Of a stretch of 24,021 nucleotides of DNA, positions 16,460 to 22,204 are shown piece after piece; position 1 is the stretch's first letter; each line of letters opens with the position of its first letter. The stretch lies in the NCBI GenBank assembly GCA_902802215.1, contig CADCLH010000009.1, positions 1 through 24,021 on the forward strand, read 5' to 3'. This DNA comes from Oscillospiraceae bacterium. Lineage in GTDB: Bacteria; Bacillota; Clostridia; Oscillospirales; Oscillospiraceae. The position numbers and the translations under genes were made by a program. The notes beneath the pieces are model-generated. The model did not search any database. It saw only the letters and a program-made list of their open reading frames with translations, and was not told where the DNA came from.

Positions 16460-16488
16460 ACTATAGCACAAGTTCCCGGATTATACAA
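16460..16488 (-). promoter_or_regulatory. Promoter of the ABC exporter operon
   Basis: TTGTAT (16488-16483) and TATAGT (16465-16460) on the minus strand are 17 bases apart. The start point would fall about 35 bases before the GTG at 16416, supporting that start. Confidence 0.6.
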
Positions 16489-16521
16489 TGCCCGCAACCG
16501 CCGCTTTCTGCAATTCTTCGC

Positions 16522-16561
16522 AAAAAAAAGCAGCGGCGCCCCGTCGAAAGACAGGGCGCCG
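16522..16561 (-). terminator. Strong intrinsic terminator, probably of a displaced host gene
   Basis: CGGCGCCC (16534-16541) and GGGCGCCG (16554-16561) pair, extended inside by GTC/GAC around GAAA, and are followed on the minus strand by CTGC and eight T residues (16529-16522). It is a textbook minus-strand terminator with no complete gene directly upstream; the short coding tail at 16572-16616 ends ten bases before it. Confidence 0.85.
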
Positions 16562-16571
16562 TGAATACGCT

Positions 16572-16616
16572 TCAGTTGTTTTCCGGCTTCATGGTCGGGA
16601 ATTTCACCACCGCCAT
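16572..16616 (-). pseudogene. Possible 3' tail of a host gene cut off by element integration
   Basis: Reading the minus strand into the terminator gives the in-frame tail MAVVKFPTMKPENN and a TGA (16574-16572), in host-like GC-rich codons. The frame closes upstream at a TAA inside the AT-rich repeat region, so no full gene exists here. A coding tail that ends ten bases before a strong terminator is what remains when a site-specific integrase inserts into the 3' end of a gene; the rest of the gene would then lie beyond the right end of the element. I do not recognise the protein. It could be chance, given the short length. Confidence 0.4.
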
Positions 16617-16630
16617 TTTATATCTTACCG

Positions 16631-16696
16631 TAACCTGTTATAAGCTGTTATTGGCTGGTTTCCTCAAAAGCCCGATTTTTCATAACCTGTTATAAG
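16631..16696 (+). repeat. 14-bp direct repeat near the left end
   Basis: TAACCTGTTATAAG occurs exactly at 16631-16644 and 16683-16696, 52 bases apart. Related GTTAT units (CTGTTATTGG at 16645-16654, GTTATTACCG at 16696-16705) lie beside them. They resemble the GTTATCAG units at 19923 and 19946 and could be recombinase or accessory-protein arm sites. Confidence 0.6.
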
Positions 16697-16717
16697 TTAT
16701 TACCGAGGCTGTTTCAA

Positions 16718-16746
16718 ATGGTGTAAAAAATGGTGTAATGGTGTAA
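16718..16746 (+). repeat. Triple ATGGTGTAA direct repeat beside int
   Basis: The 9-mer ATGGTGTAA occurs three times, at 16718, 16730 and 16738, within 29 bases and 20 bases before the int stop. Short direct repeats next to int are the usual arm-type binding sites for the N-terminal domain of Tn916/lambda-type integrases; the assignment is inferred. Confidence 0.6.
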
Positions 16747-16766
16747 ATCCTGTATTTTTCTCAGAG

Positions 16767-18062
16767 TCAGGTGCCGTCTGCACCGGCGTCCGTGCTCTGC
16801 TCATTCTCTTCCTTATTTCCGGTCCCCGTGCCATTCCTGAAATAGCCATCCAACCCGGCGAACTCACTCTTCTTCAGTTCCTTCGTCACGTCTGCATAGA
16901 TGTTCATCGTCGTCTGAATATCCTGATGCCCAAGAGCATCCTGTATCACCTTCACATTAACGCCGGCTTCAACCATCCTCGTTGTGAATGTGTGCCGGAG
17001 ATTGTGGCAGCTGAAATGCGGAAGCAGAACCTTCGGATTCTCGTTTTTCAGGAACTCTGCATCATTGCAGTCCCGAATGATACGGCGGAGCGCTTTATTC
17101 AAGGTACTCTGATGCTGGGCCTCTCCAAAGCGGTTCACAAAGATAAAATCCGTATACCCGTCGATCGTGATGTTGCATTTGATCCCGGCCTGTTCCTGAT
17201 TCCTTTTCTCCATCAGGAAGGCCTCCTTCACGAAGTCCATCATCGGAACCTGCCGTGTGCTCGCCTTTGTCTTCGGCGTATTGATGTTGAAGTAACACCC
17301 TGTCTTATAGGTTTCATCCCTGTGTGCGTAATACACCAGGTTGTGGTTTACATCGATGATTCCCTCTTCCAGGTCGATGTCGCACCAGCGAAGCCCGGTC
17401 AGCTCGCCGACCCGGAGGCCGGTTCCAAGCATTACCGCAAACAGCGGATACCAGTGAGAATATGTCTTGCTTTCCTGAAGGAAATTCAGGAACAGCTCCT
17501 GTTCCGCCACTGTAAGTCCTCTGCGCTTTTCCGTCTCAAAGCAGTGCGACTGCTTCAGCTCCCGCAGCACATTATCGGAGGGATTGCTGCGGATATAAGC
17601 ATCATCCACCGCCATCTCCAAGACCTGGTGCAGAACCGTATGGATCGAATCGATCGTGGAAGCCTTCAACCCCCGTTCATCTGCCAGCTTGTTGTAAAAG
17701 CGCTTCACGTCTGATTTTTTCAATGTGGAAATCCTCAGCTTTCCGATATCGTTTTTGGCGAACATCTCGTACATATACGTGTAATTCTCATACGTCGTAT
17801 TCTTCAGTCCACGCTTGATCTGTTTCCAGAGCTCATAAAGATCATTTACGGTCGTAAACCGGGACTCGCCCTTGATACCATCGATCTTATCCTTTTCCAC
17901 TTCCTTCTCTCTCATCCGGAGCTCCGGAAGTGATTTGGCGTAAATGTAATGTCTCTTCCCTTTTCTGTCCTGCCAGCGATAATAATAGGTCCCATTATTC
18001 CGCTGACCTTCACCCGTTTTCAGGACAACCCGGGCTTTATCCTTTCGTCTTTCCTGGGCCAT
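16767..18062 (-). CDS. int: Tyrosine recombinase/integrase, Tn916 family
   Basis: A 431-residue site-specific recombinase that integrates and excises the element. The N-terminal ~65 residues form the AP2-like arm-binding domain seen in Tn916 Int (TYYYRWQDRKGKRHYIYAKS), followed by a SAM-like core-binding domain (about 70-170) and a catalytic domain. All catalytic residues are present: Arg217 (GTGLRVGE), Lys266, His353 and Arg356 (HNLRH), His379 (ALGHQ) and Tyr389 (MNIYA). It should be active. ATG 18062, nine bases after AAAGGAG, is preferred to the TTG at 18071. It is downstream of xis in the same operon, and its 3' end faces the putative left boundary. Confidence 0.96.
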   Translation of the reverse strand: MAQERRKDKARVVLKTGEGQRNNGTYYYRWQDRKGKRHYIYAKSLPELRMREKEVEKDKIDGIKGESRFTTVNDLYELWKQIKRGLKNTTYENYTYMYEMFAKNDIGKLRISTLKKSDVKRFYNKLADERGLKASTIDSIHTVLHQVLEMAVDDAYIRSNPSDNVLRELKQSHCFETEKRRGLTVAEQELFLNFLQESKTYSHWYPLFAVMLGTGLRVGELTGLRWCDIDLEEGIIDVNHNLVYYAHRDETYKTGCYFNINTPKTKASTRQVPMMDFVKEAFLMEKRNQEQAGIKCNITIDGYTDFIFVNRFGEAQHQSTLNKALRRIIRDCNDAEFLKNENPKVLLPHFSCHNLRHTFTTRMVEAGVNVKVIQDALGHQDIQTTMNIYADVTKELKKSEFAGLDGYFRNGTGTGNKEENEQSTDAGADGT

Positions 18063-18133
18063 GTTCGACAACTCCTTTCTGTCTTCCTGGGATCGGCTCC
18101 GGTTCTATGATATTTTCAGCCTCCGGAATCAAC

Positions 18134-18172
18134 AAGGATGTCGAACTGCGTACTGCACAGCCCGGCATCCTT
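18134..18172 (-). repeat. Weak hairpin between xis and int
   Basis: AAGGATG (18134-18140) and CATCCTT (18166-18172) can pair around a 25-base loop immediately after the xis stop. No T tract follows. It might modulate int expression, but the evidence is only the pairing. Confidence 0.3.
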
Positions 18173-18415
18173 CTATACCGAATACATATTCTCGAGAAAC
18201 TCATCCAGCATCCGCCGCTTGATCAGCCTTTTGTTGCCGACCCAAAGCACGAAGCTGCAGCTTTCGCTGTCTGTCAGTTCTCTGATCTTGTTCCTGCCGA
18301 TCCCCGAATAAGCGGCAGCCTCATCGACCGTCAGGTTGCTCTTCAACCAGAACGGAATCTGAAGTCGGCCAGCCGCTTCCCTTCCCCCGGTCAGAACAGC
18401 TTCGTCGTTCTCCAT
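18173..18415 (-). CDS. xis: Excisionase, Tn916 Xis-like
   Basis: An 80-residue DNA-binding protein that directs Int toward excision. PFWLKSNLTVDEAAAYSGIG (21-40), then KIRELTDS and SFVLWVGNKRLIKRR, closely follow the Tn916 Xis pattern, including its MerR-like winged helix. The start at ATG 18415 is supported by GGGAGG eight bases upstream; an ATG at 18451 would overlap the upstream gene. It lies 14 bases after the MazF-like gene and about 110 bases before int, so the three probably form one transcript. Confidence 0.92.
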   Translation of the reverse strand: MENDEAVLTGGREAAGRLQIPFWLKSNLTVDEAAAYSGIGRNKIRELTDSESCSFVLWVGNKRLIKRRMLDEFLENMYSV

Positions 18416-18429
18416 GCTGCTCACCTCCC

Positions 18430-18819
18430 TCACGGCGCTTCTATGCTCCATGCTATTTCATATCCAAGATGACTGGTAATCGCCGCGTCAACGCCGGCCA
18501 TATCGTCATCAGATAACCTTCCAAGATAAAAACGGATCTGGCGCTTGTCAATGGTGTTGATTGCCTCCGCCAGTGCCATGGATTTTTTCTTCAGAAAGTC
18601 TGCCTCCTGCAGAATATAATGTGATCCCAGGTCCGGCTTTTTCAGCTGTGACGTCAGCGGAACGATTGTCAGCGTCTCCGAAAAGAAGCAACCGACATCA
18701 TTCTGTACAACGACCACCGGCCTTGCTCCGGCCTGTCTGTGATAATACAGCTCTCCGAGATCCAGAGAGCCAAGATCGGCGAAGAACACATCGCCTCTGT
18801 GATACTCTTCGATCCTCAT
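18430..18819 (-). CDS. MazF/PemK-like endoribonuclease toxin family protein
   Basis: A 129-residue protein of the MazF/PemK/Kid fold. RGDVFFADLG (8-17), ARPVVVVQND (32-41) and VPLTSQ (53-58) match the family; Arg33 and Thr56 correspond to the residues needed for mRNA cleavage in MazF. The tail TIDKRQIRFYLGRLS is also typical. ATG 18819 follows GAGGAGG by eight bases. No MazE-like antitoxin is found beside it: upstream are about 580 bases without a recognised gene, downstream is xis. It may therefore be a solitary or repurposed family member that acts in control or maintenance of the element. Confidence 0.85.
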   Translation of the reverse strand: MRIEEYHRGDVFFADLGSLDLGELYYHRQAGARPVVVVQNDVGCFFSETLTIVPLTSQLKKPDLGSHYILQEADFLKKKSMALAEAINTIDKRQIRFYLGRLSDDDMAGVDAAITSHLGYEIAWSIEAP

Positions 18820-18851
18820 ACGTGCATCCTCCTCATGCCTGGTATGTATCA

Positions 18852-18879
18852 GGGAGCTGAAGGACTCCCCTCAGCTCCC
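18852..18879. repeat. Hairpin upstream of the mazF-like gene
   Basis: GGGAGCTGA (18852-18860) pairs perfectly with TCAGCTCCC (18871-18879). It lies 33 bases before the MazF-like start, in its leader on the minus strand. On the plus strand a T-rich run (ATTTTTGTTTTCC) begins about ten bases later, so it might also act as a plus-strand terminator. Confidence 0.5.
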
Positions 18880-18901
18880 GTTGCGTTCATTTTTGTTTTC
18901 C

Positions 18902-19072
18902 CTATTTGTCCCCGACACCCCGGAATGGGAACCCCTGTTCCCTGGGAAGTTCATCAGGCGGCAGACCTGCTTCTCTGCGCTCATGGGACTCTAACCCCTC
19001 CGCGGTTCTCGCGGGGCTGCCCTCATTGCGTAATCCCGGAACCCCGGGGCTGTGACTGGGCAGAAGTATCAT
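18902..19072 (-). CDS. Doubtful small ORF, Pro/Gly/Arg-rich
   Basis: A 56-codon frame from ATG 19072, whose ATG overlaps the stop of the preceding small frame (ATGA). The product is rich in Pro, Gly, Arg and Glu, without recognisable domain, signal or membrane segment. It lies in the 580-base stretch between XRE and mazF-like genes. The stop/start overlap is the only positive evidence; it may be non-coding. Confidence 0.25.
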   Translation of the reverse strand: MILLPSHSPGVPGLRNEGSPARTAEGLESHERREAGLPPDELPREQGFPFRGVGDK

Positions 19073-19266
19073 TGTATCCTTTCCCACATCCTGGCCGCCG
19101 CCGGGTGCAGGCCCGGCATTTGCAGTTGGTTTCTCTCGCTCCCGGCAGACTGCAGCGTCAATACAAAAGAATGCCTGCTGCTCCGATCGATCATGGCGAA
19201 CCCCTGCGAAGGCTCCTTGGGAAATAGTTCAGAACGTACCTGATGAAATGCATATTCGGTTTTCAA
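19069..19266 (-). CDS. Doubtful small ORF in the xre-mazF interval
   Basis: A 65-codon frame starting at TTG 19266, without a convincing ribosome binding site. The product has an ordinary mixed composition (for example FHQVRSELFPKEPSQGFAMI), more protein-like than its neighbour, but matches no family I recognise. Its start lies inside the 3' arm of a structured inverted repeat (19257-19349), so its translation could depend on that structure. It could equally be a chance frame in a regulatory region. Confidence 0.3.
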   Translation of the reverse strand: MKTEYAFHQVRSELFPKEPSQGFAMIDRSSRHSFVLTLQSAGSERNQLQMPGLHPAAARMWERIQ

Positions 19267-19349
19267 GGTGCCAGAGCAGCAGTTCCTGCTGCTCTGAAGT
19301 TATTAAGATTCGGCCTTTCTTCTTAGTGCCAGCGAGGCACTGAAAACCG
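19257..19349 (-). ncRNA. Multi-stem structured element with alternative pairing
   Basis: CGGTTTTCA (19257-19265) pairs with TGAAAACCG (19341-19349). Inside, AGAGCAGCA (19273-19281) pairs with TGCTGCTCT (19287-19295), and GTGCC (19326-19330) pairs with GGCAC (19336-19340), giving a three-way junction. A second GTGCC at 19268-19272 can also pair with the same GGCAC, extending the outer stem. The pairings exclude each other, as in an attenuator or switch. An oriT or DNA-level function is also possible; no known RNA family is recognised. Confidence 0.45.
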
Positions 19350-19398
19350 AGCCTGTGAGGTTCTGTTCGCCGGATATCATGTATGCTTCCACCTGTGC

Positions 19399-19686
19399 TC
19401 AGAGCAGCTGCATGATATGCTCTACCCGTTCTCTGATCTGGTTCAGCTCCTCTTTTGCTTCGTCTGTCCGTCCGCCTCTGCCGAGGATGAGATAATCCAG
19501 CGAAACATGAAAATAATCCGCAAGCTCTATGAGAAGCTCAATAGAGCCTCCTCTGACTCCGCTCTCGATCCGCCGAAGATGTACATCCGTGATGTTCAGG
19601 TCCTCAGCAAGTGTCTCCTGGGTTAGTCCGTTCTTCATGCGGAGCTCCCTGATCCTGGCTCCGCAGGCTTTTACATCAAAAGTCAT
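19399..19686 (-). CDS. XRE-family helix-turn-helix regulator
   Basis: A 95-residue Cro/CI-type DNA-binding protein. The HTH covers about residues 8-65 (GARIRELRMKNGLTQETLAE, then DLNITDVHLRRIESG), followed by FHVSLDYLILG, the usual end of the XRE fold, and a short charged helix. ATG 19686, eight bases after GGAGG, is used rather than the frame's earlier start. A perfect 8-bp inverted repeat in the leader may be its own operator. Its place upstream of the mazF-xis-int genes suggests that it controls excision of the element, but that link is inferred. Confidence 0.9.
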   Translation of the reverse strand: MTFDVKACGARIRELRMKNGLTQETLAEDLNITDVHLRRIESGVRGGSIELLIELADYFHVSLDYLILGRGGRTDEAKEELNQIRERVEHIMQLL

Positions 19687-19703
19687 CTGTCTTTCCTCCG
19701 AAT

Positions 19704-19733
19704 TCTGAAATCTGTTGGTTGGCAAATTTCAGA
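19704..19733. promoter_or_regulatory. Inverted repeat upstream of the first XRE gene
   Basis: TCTGAAAT (19704-19711) and ATTTCAGA (19726-19733) are perfect 8-bp arms with centres 22 bases apart, two helical turns, and lie 18-47 bases before the XRE start. This suits a two-site or dimer operator for autoregulation. Binding is not shown. Confidence 0.45.
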
Positions 19734-19773
19734 TCCGGAGGCGACCGGCATCTCTGCCCTAAAAAAGCGCATA

Positions 19774-19822
19774 AAAAAAGAAGGCGGCTGCTTCTGCAGG
19801 TCTCTGCAAAAACAACCGCCTC
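19774..19822 (-). terminator. Intrinsic terminator upstream of the first XRE gene
   Basis: On the minus strand AGGCGGTTGTTTTTGCAG pairs imperfectly with CTGCAGAAGCAGCCGCCT (arms 19822-19804 and 19800-19782) and is followed by TCTTTTTTTATG. It would stop transcripts entering from the GAF/BTAD gene side before they reach the XRE gene. Confidence 0.75.
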
Positions 19823-19910
19823 CGATTGTGGTTCCTGTTCCAACTTCGTTCACCCGTCCGTTTCGTATGTGATGCATATTGCTTTTGCATCGCACACTCT
19901 ACTGGGCGGC

Positions 19911-20017
19911 CGTTACCGGGCCCGTTATCAGACCCGTTACCGGAACGTTATCAGGAAAAAATTTTTTTCAGACTGTTACAAACTCATTACCAGGCCGTTA
20001 CTCAGCCGTTAATCAAG
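19911..20017 (+). repeat. Iteron-like array of eight GTTA repeats around an A6T7 tract
   Basis: Eight copies of a unit with consensus CGTTAYCNG have their TTA cores at 19913, 19925, 19937, 19948, 19976, 19987, 19998 and 20009, with intervals 12, 12, 11, 28, 11, 11 and 11. Within the first cluster CGTTACCGG and CGTTATCAG alternate exactly, twice. The two groups of four flank AAAAAATTTTTTT (19956-19968). All copies point the same way and lie on one helical face. This is typical of a multimeric protein-binding array: replication iterons, partition site, or integrase/accessory arm sites. The interval 19823-20123 has no gene. Confidence 0.75.
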
Positions 20018-20067
20018 AAAACTTCGATCATAATACACAGATTATCCGGCAATTCGGGAGATTCTTA

Positions 20068-20123
20068 CATGACAAGGCAGGAGCAGCTACTGTAGGTACG
20101 GTATCTGCTCCTGCACTGTCATG
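20068..20123. repeat. Large hairpin after the GAF/BTAD gene
   Basis: CATGACA-AG-GCAGGAGCAG (20068-20086) pairs with CTGCTCCTGC-AC-TGTCATG (20105-20123), interrupted only by a 2 x 2 mismatch. It starts at the base after the stop of the minus-strand GAF/BTAD gene. There is no T tract, so it is either a 3'-stabilising structure, a poor terminator or a protein-binding palindrome. Confidence 0.6.
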
Positions 20124-21551
20124 TTATCCCTGCGACTGACCTGCCAAAATAGCCGTATCCACCATTTTGGATGCGCTCAGCAGATGTATCAGCTTATCGT
20201 ATTCCTCCTCCGTCAGCTCCTGCTTTGCCGTAGCAAGGCACATCTCACGGGTTGCACTGTTGCCTATATTCTCAGCTGCGACAATGACCCAGTAATATGC
20301 ATCCTGGAGCCCCGGTTCGAGCCGGATTGCCTTTGAGCCGTAGTCTATCAGGCAGTGATAGTCCTTCTGATGACCAAGAATTGAAAGAAGCTCTTTTGTG
20401 ATATCCACGAATATCTGATTATACGCCGAAGTAAATGGGATCATCCAGGATCCCATGTCCGCCTCCCCGGCTTCAAACAGCCTTCCGCGGTACAGGCCGA
20501 ATGCCTTTTTCAGTGTCTCCAGCTTGGTCTTTGTATCCGGCATATGCTTTGTCTGCTCATACAACTTTTCCATTTCATCTGCATCAGTTGTGATATGGAC
20601 ATCCTCGGAAATCATATAGACGCCGGCACGGGTGTCTATGATCTTGGCATCATGGTGATACGCCAGATCCTGGTGTATACGGAAAATCGCCTGTCGGTTA
20701 TTGTTCTTTGCCTGTGCATCCTCCTCGTCCGGCCACAGGTCCCGGGCCATGACCGAAAAGTCCACAGGCTTTTTATGCAGCATAAGATAAAGCAGCATGA
20801 CCCAGCCTCTCCGATTAGGATGCTTCAGGTTCTGCTCATGGATAGCCCTTCCATCGATCTCCATGAAGTGCTGACCGAGGATGTTATACCGGATACGGGG
20901 CTTTCCATCGTCCTCTTCGCCTTCACTGATCAGGAAGCGCTGCTCTGCCTCCAGCCGGCGCTTCTGCTCCAGCATCATCATGGCTACAAAGCAGGCAATC
21001 TGCAGGGGTTCATACTGTTCGACGTTCTTCTTCGGATTCCGGACAACCATGAAGCCCAGCGGATGCTGTCCGAAGGGCACGCCAATAACCGCATGTGTTT
21101 CCAGTCTCTGATAGGCTGCATATTCACCCGGGCTTGACTCCCGGATTGCCTCAACATCCTTGATGACCAGGGGCTCCTGCTCCTTCAGATGCTTTACCCA
21201 TGTAAGGAAATCCTCTGTCATTTCAAATTCATGAAACAGCGTTTCCGTCATCGGCCCGGTATGGATATCGTACCAGATCTCCGGACGCCACAGCTGTGAG
21301 TGAAGATCCGCTATCAGGATCCCGCTCCAGTCTCCCTCATAAAGGTCACAGGCTGCCTTCATCACGCCAATCGCGATTTCTGTCGGATCCTCCATGTTGT
21401 GCAGGGCAGCTTCTGTCGCAACAATCTTACGAAACAGTTCTTCATAGAACATGTACCGCTGATAATCTCCTTCAGCGATCTTTCTCCAGGATCCATTCTC
21501 TTCCGGGTCCCGCTTCTGCAGGCGGTTCCGTGCAAATAATTTTTCCAGCAT
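20124..21551 (-). CDS. GAF / winged-helix / BTAD (SARP-like) transcriptional regulator
   Basis: A 475-residue protein with three recognisable parts. Residues ~32-200 look like a GAF sensor domain (ends near IGVPFGQHPLGFMVV, then a long helix). Residues ~221-318 resemble an OmpR-type winged helix (RRGWVMLLYLMLHKKPVDFS, DLWPDEED, then NNNRQAIFRIHQDL). Residues ~323-458 fit the bacterial transcriptional activator domain of SARP-type regulators (LYRGRLFEAGEADMGSW, then an alpha-helical repeat region). No receiver or kinase domain is seen, so it probably senses a small molecule directly. GGGAGG precedes the ATG. It is monocistronic between two terminator-like structures. Its targets are not identifiable; the adjacent repeat array is a candidate. 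Confidence 0.8.
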   Translation of the reverse strand: MLEKLFARNRLQKRDPEENGSWRKIAEGDYQRYMFYEELFRKIVATEAALHNMEDPTEIAIGVMKAACDLYEGDWSGILIADLHSQLWRPEIWYDIHTGPMTETLFHEFEMTEDFLTWVKHLKEQEPLVIKDVEAIRESSPGEYAAYQRLETHAVIGVPFGQHPLGFMVVRNPKKNVEQYEPLQIACFVAMMMLEQKRRLEAEQRFLISEGEEDDGKPRIRYNILGQHFMEIDGRAIHEQNLKHPNRRGWVMLLYLMLHKKPVDFSVMARDLWPDEEDAQAKNNNRQAIFRIHQDLAYHHDAKIIDTRAGVYMISEDVHITTDADEMEKLYEQTKHMPDTKTKLETLKKAFGLYRGRLFEAGEADMGSWMIPFTSAYNQIFVDITKELLSILGHQKDYHCLIDYGSKAIRLEPGLQDAYYWVIVAAENIGNSATREMCLATAKQELTEEEYDKLIHLLSASKMVDTAILAGQSQG

Positions 21552-21610
21552 CTTCCTGCACCTCCCGCATCAGATATTCTGTCATAATCAGGTCAACTTT
21601 GGTGTATACA

Positions 21611-21655
21611 AAAAAGCCGCAGAGCTGTCCGGTACTAACCATGACAGCCCGCGGC
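21611..21655 (-). terminator. Terminator of the second XRE gene
   Basis: Arms 21616-21629 (GCCGCAGAGCTGTC) and 21643-21655 (GACAGCCCGCGGC) pair with one or two mismatches and are followed on the minus strand by TTTTTTG. It lies 70 bases after the XRE stop and isolates that gene from the GAF/BTAD gene. Confidence 0.85.
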
Positions 21656-21724
21656 CTTCGCTCGCTATCGCTGTATTCTCAGGCTGTCACTTTATCTGAC
21701 GGCCATTATCTGTATGGGATCGGG

Positions 21725-22105
21725 TTACGGCTTCTTTCCTCCTGTGCCTTTTGTCAGAAGCTCTGAGTAGGCTACTGTCCTTTTTATCATCTCGCGGCAG
21801 TACATCCTGGTATTTGTATCGCAGTTTACAAGAGCTTCTGAAATGTCTGCAGTAATCATTCGGTCCGAAACGTAATCGACGGTGTCATACAGATAATAAT
21901 CCACGCCCGTATCGAACAATTTACCCATCTTTGCAATAATCGGGAATGACGGTCCTACAATGCCTCTCTCAATGTCGCTGATATGCTTCGGAGTACAGAG
22001 ACAGACCTCAGCAACGTATTCCTGCGTCATCCGCTTTGCAATGCGGGCATCCTGAACGCGACGACCAATTTCAACCAGCTCATCACTGGTAAATTTTAAA
22101 GCCAT
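21725..22105 (-). CDS. XRE-family helix-turn-helix regulator (second)
   Basis: A 126-residue protein with an N-terminal Cro/CI helix-turn-helix (about 9-68): RRVQDARIAKRMTQEYVAEV, then CTPKHISDIERGIVGPS and LFDTGVDYYLYD. The C-terminal ~55 residues are helical with no family recognised. GGAGG nine bases upstream supports ATG 22105. It has its own terminator, and a 35-bp inverted repeat upstream is probably its operator. It is not closely related to the first XRE protein of the element. Confidence 0.9.
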   Translation of the reverse strand: MALKFTSDELVEIGRRVQDARIAKRMTQEYVAEVCLCTPKHISDIERGIVGPSFPIIAKMGKLFDTGVDYYLYDTVDYVSDRMITADISEALVNCDTNTRMYCREMIKRTVAYSELLTKGTGGKKP

Positions 22106-22140
22106 TGGTCATCACCTCCATTCCTTCTCTGCTCATCTTA

Positions 22141-22204
22141 AGTATAGTGAAAAAGGCCATTCCAAAGAACCGCTTTAAAAGGTGACATTCACCTTCAAAA
22201 GCGG
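22141..22204 (-). promoter_or_regulatory. Promoter and 35-bp inverted-repeat operator of the second XRE gene
   Basis: A -10-like TATACT lies at 22146-22141 on the minus strand, about 35 bases before the XRE start. Directly upstream, 22170-22204 forms an inverted repeat with 16-base arms (14 matches), whose centre AAGGTGA-CAT-TCACCTT is a perfect 17-bp palindrome. It borders the expected -35 region. The length suits two dimers or a long dimer site. Confidence 0.6.

Noticed and set aside
16600..20030. A minimal 3.4-kb element limited by GTTA repeats on both sides
   Set aside because: No attachment-core direct repeat was found between the two ends, and the gene right of 20,030 does not end in the tail found at 16,572. 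Base composition also stays low to 24,021, so a larger element is more likely.
16580..20065. TCCGGC...TCGGGA found near both 16,582 and 20,046 as a possible attachment repeat
   Set aside because: The two hexamers are spaced differently (7 versus 3 bases) and the flanks do not match, so the resemblance is most likely chance.
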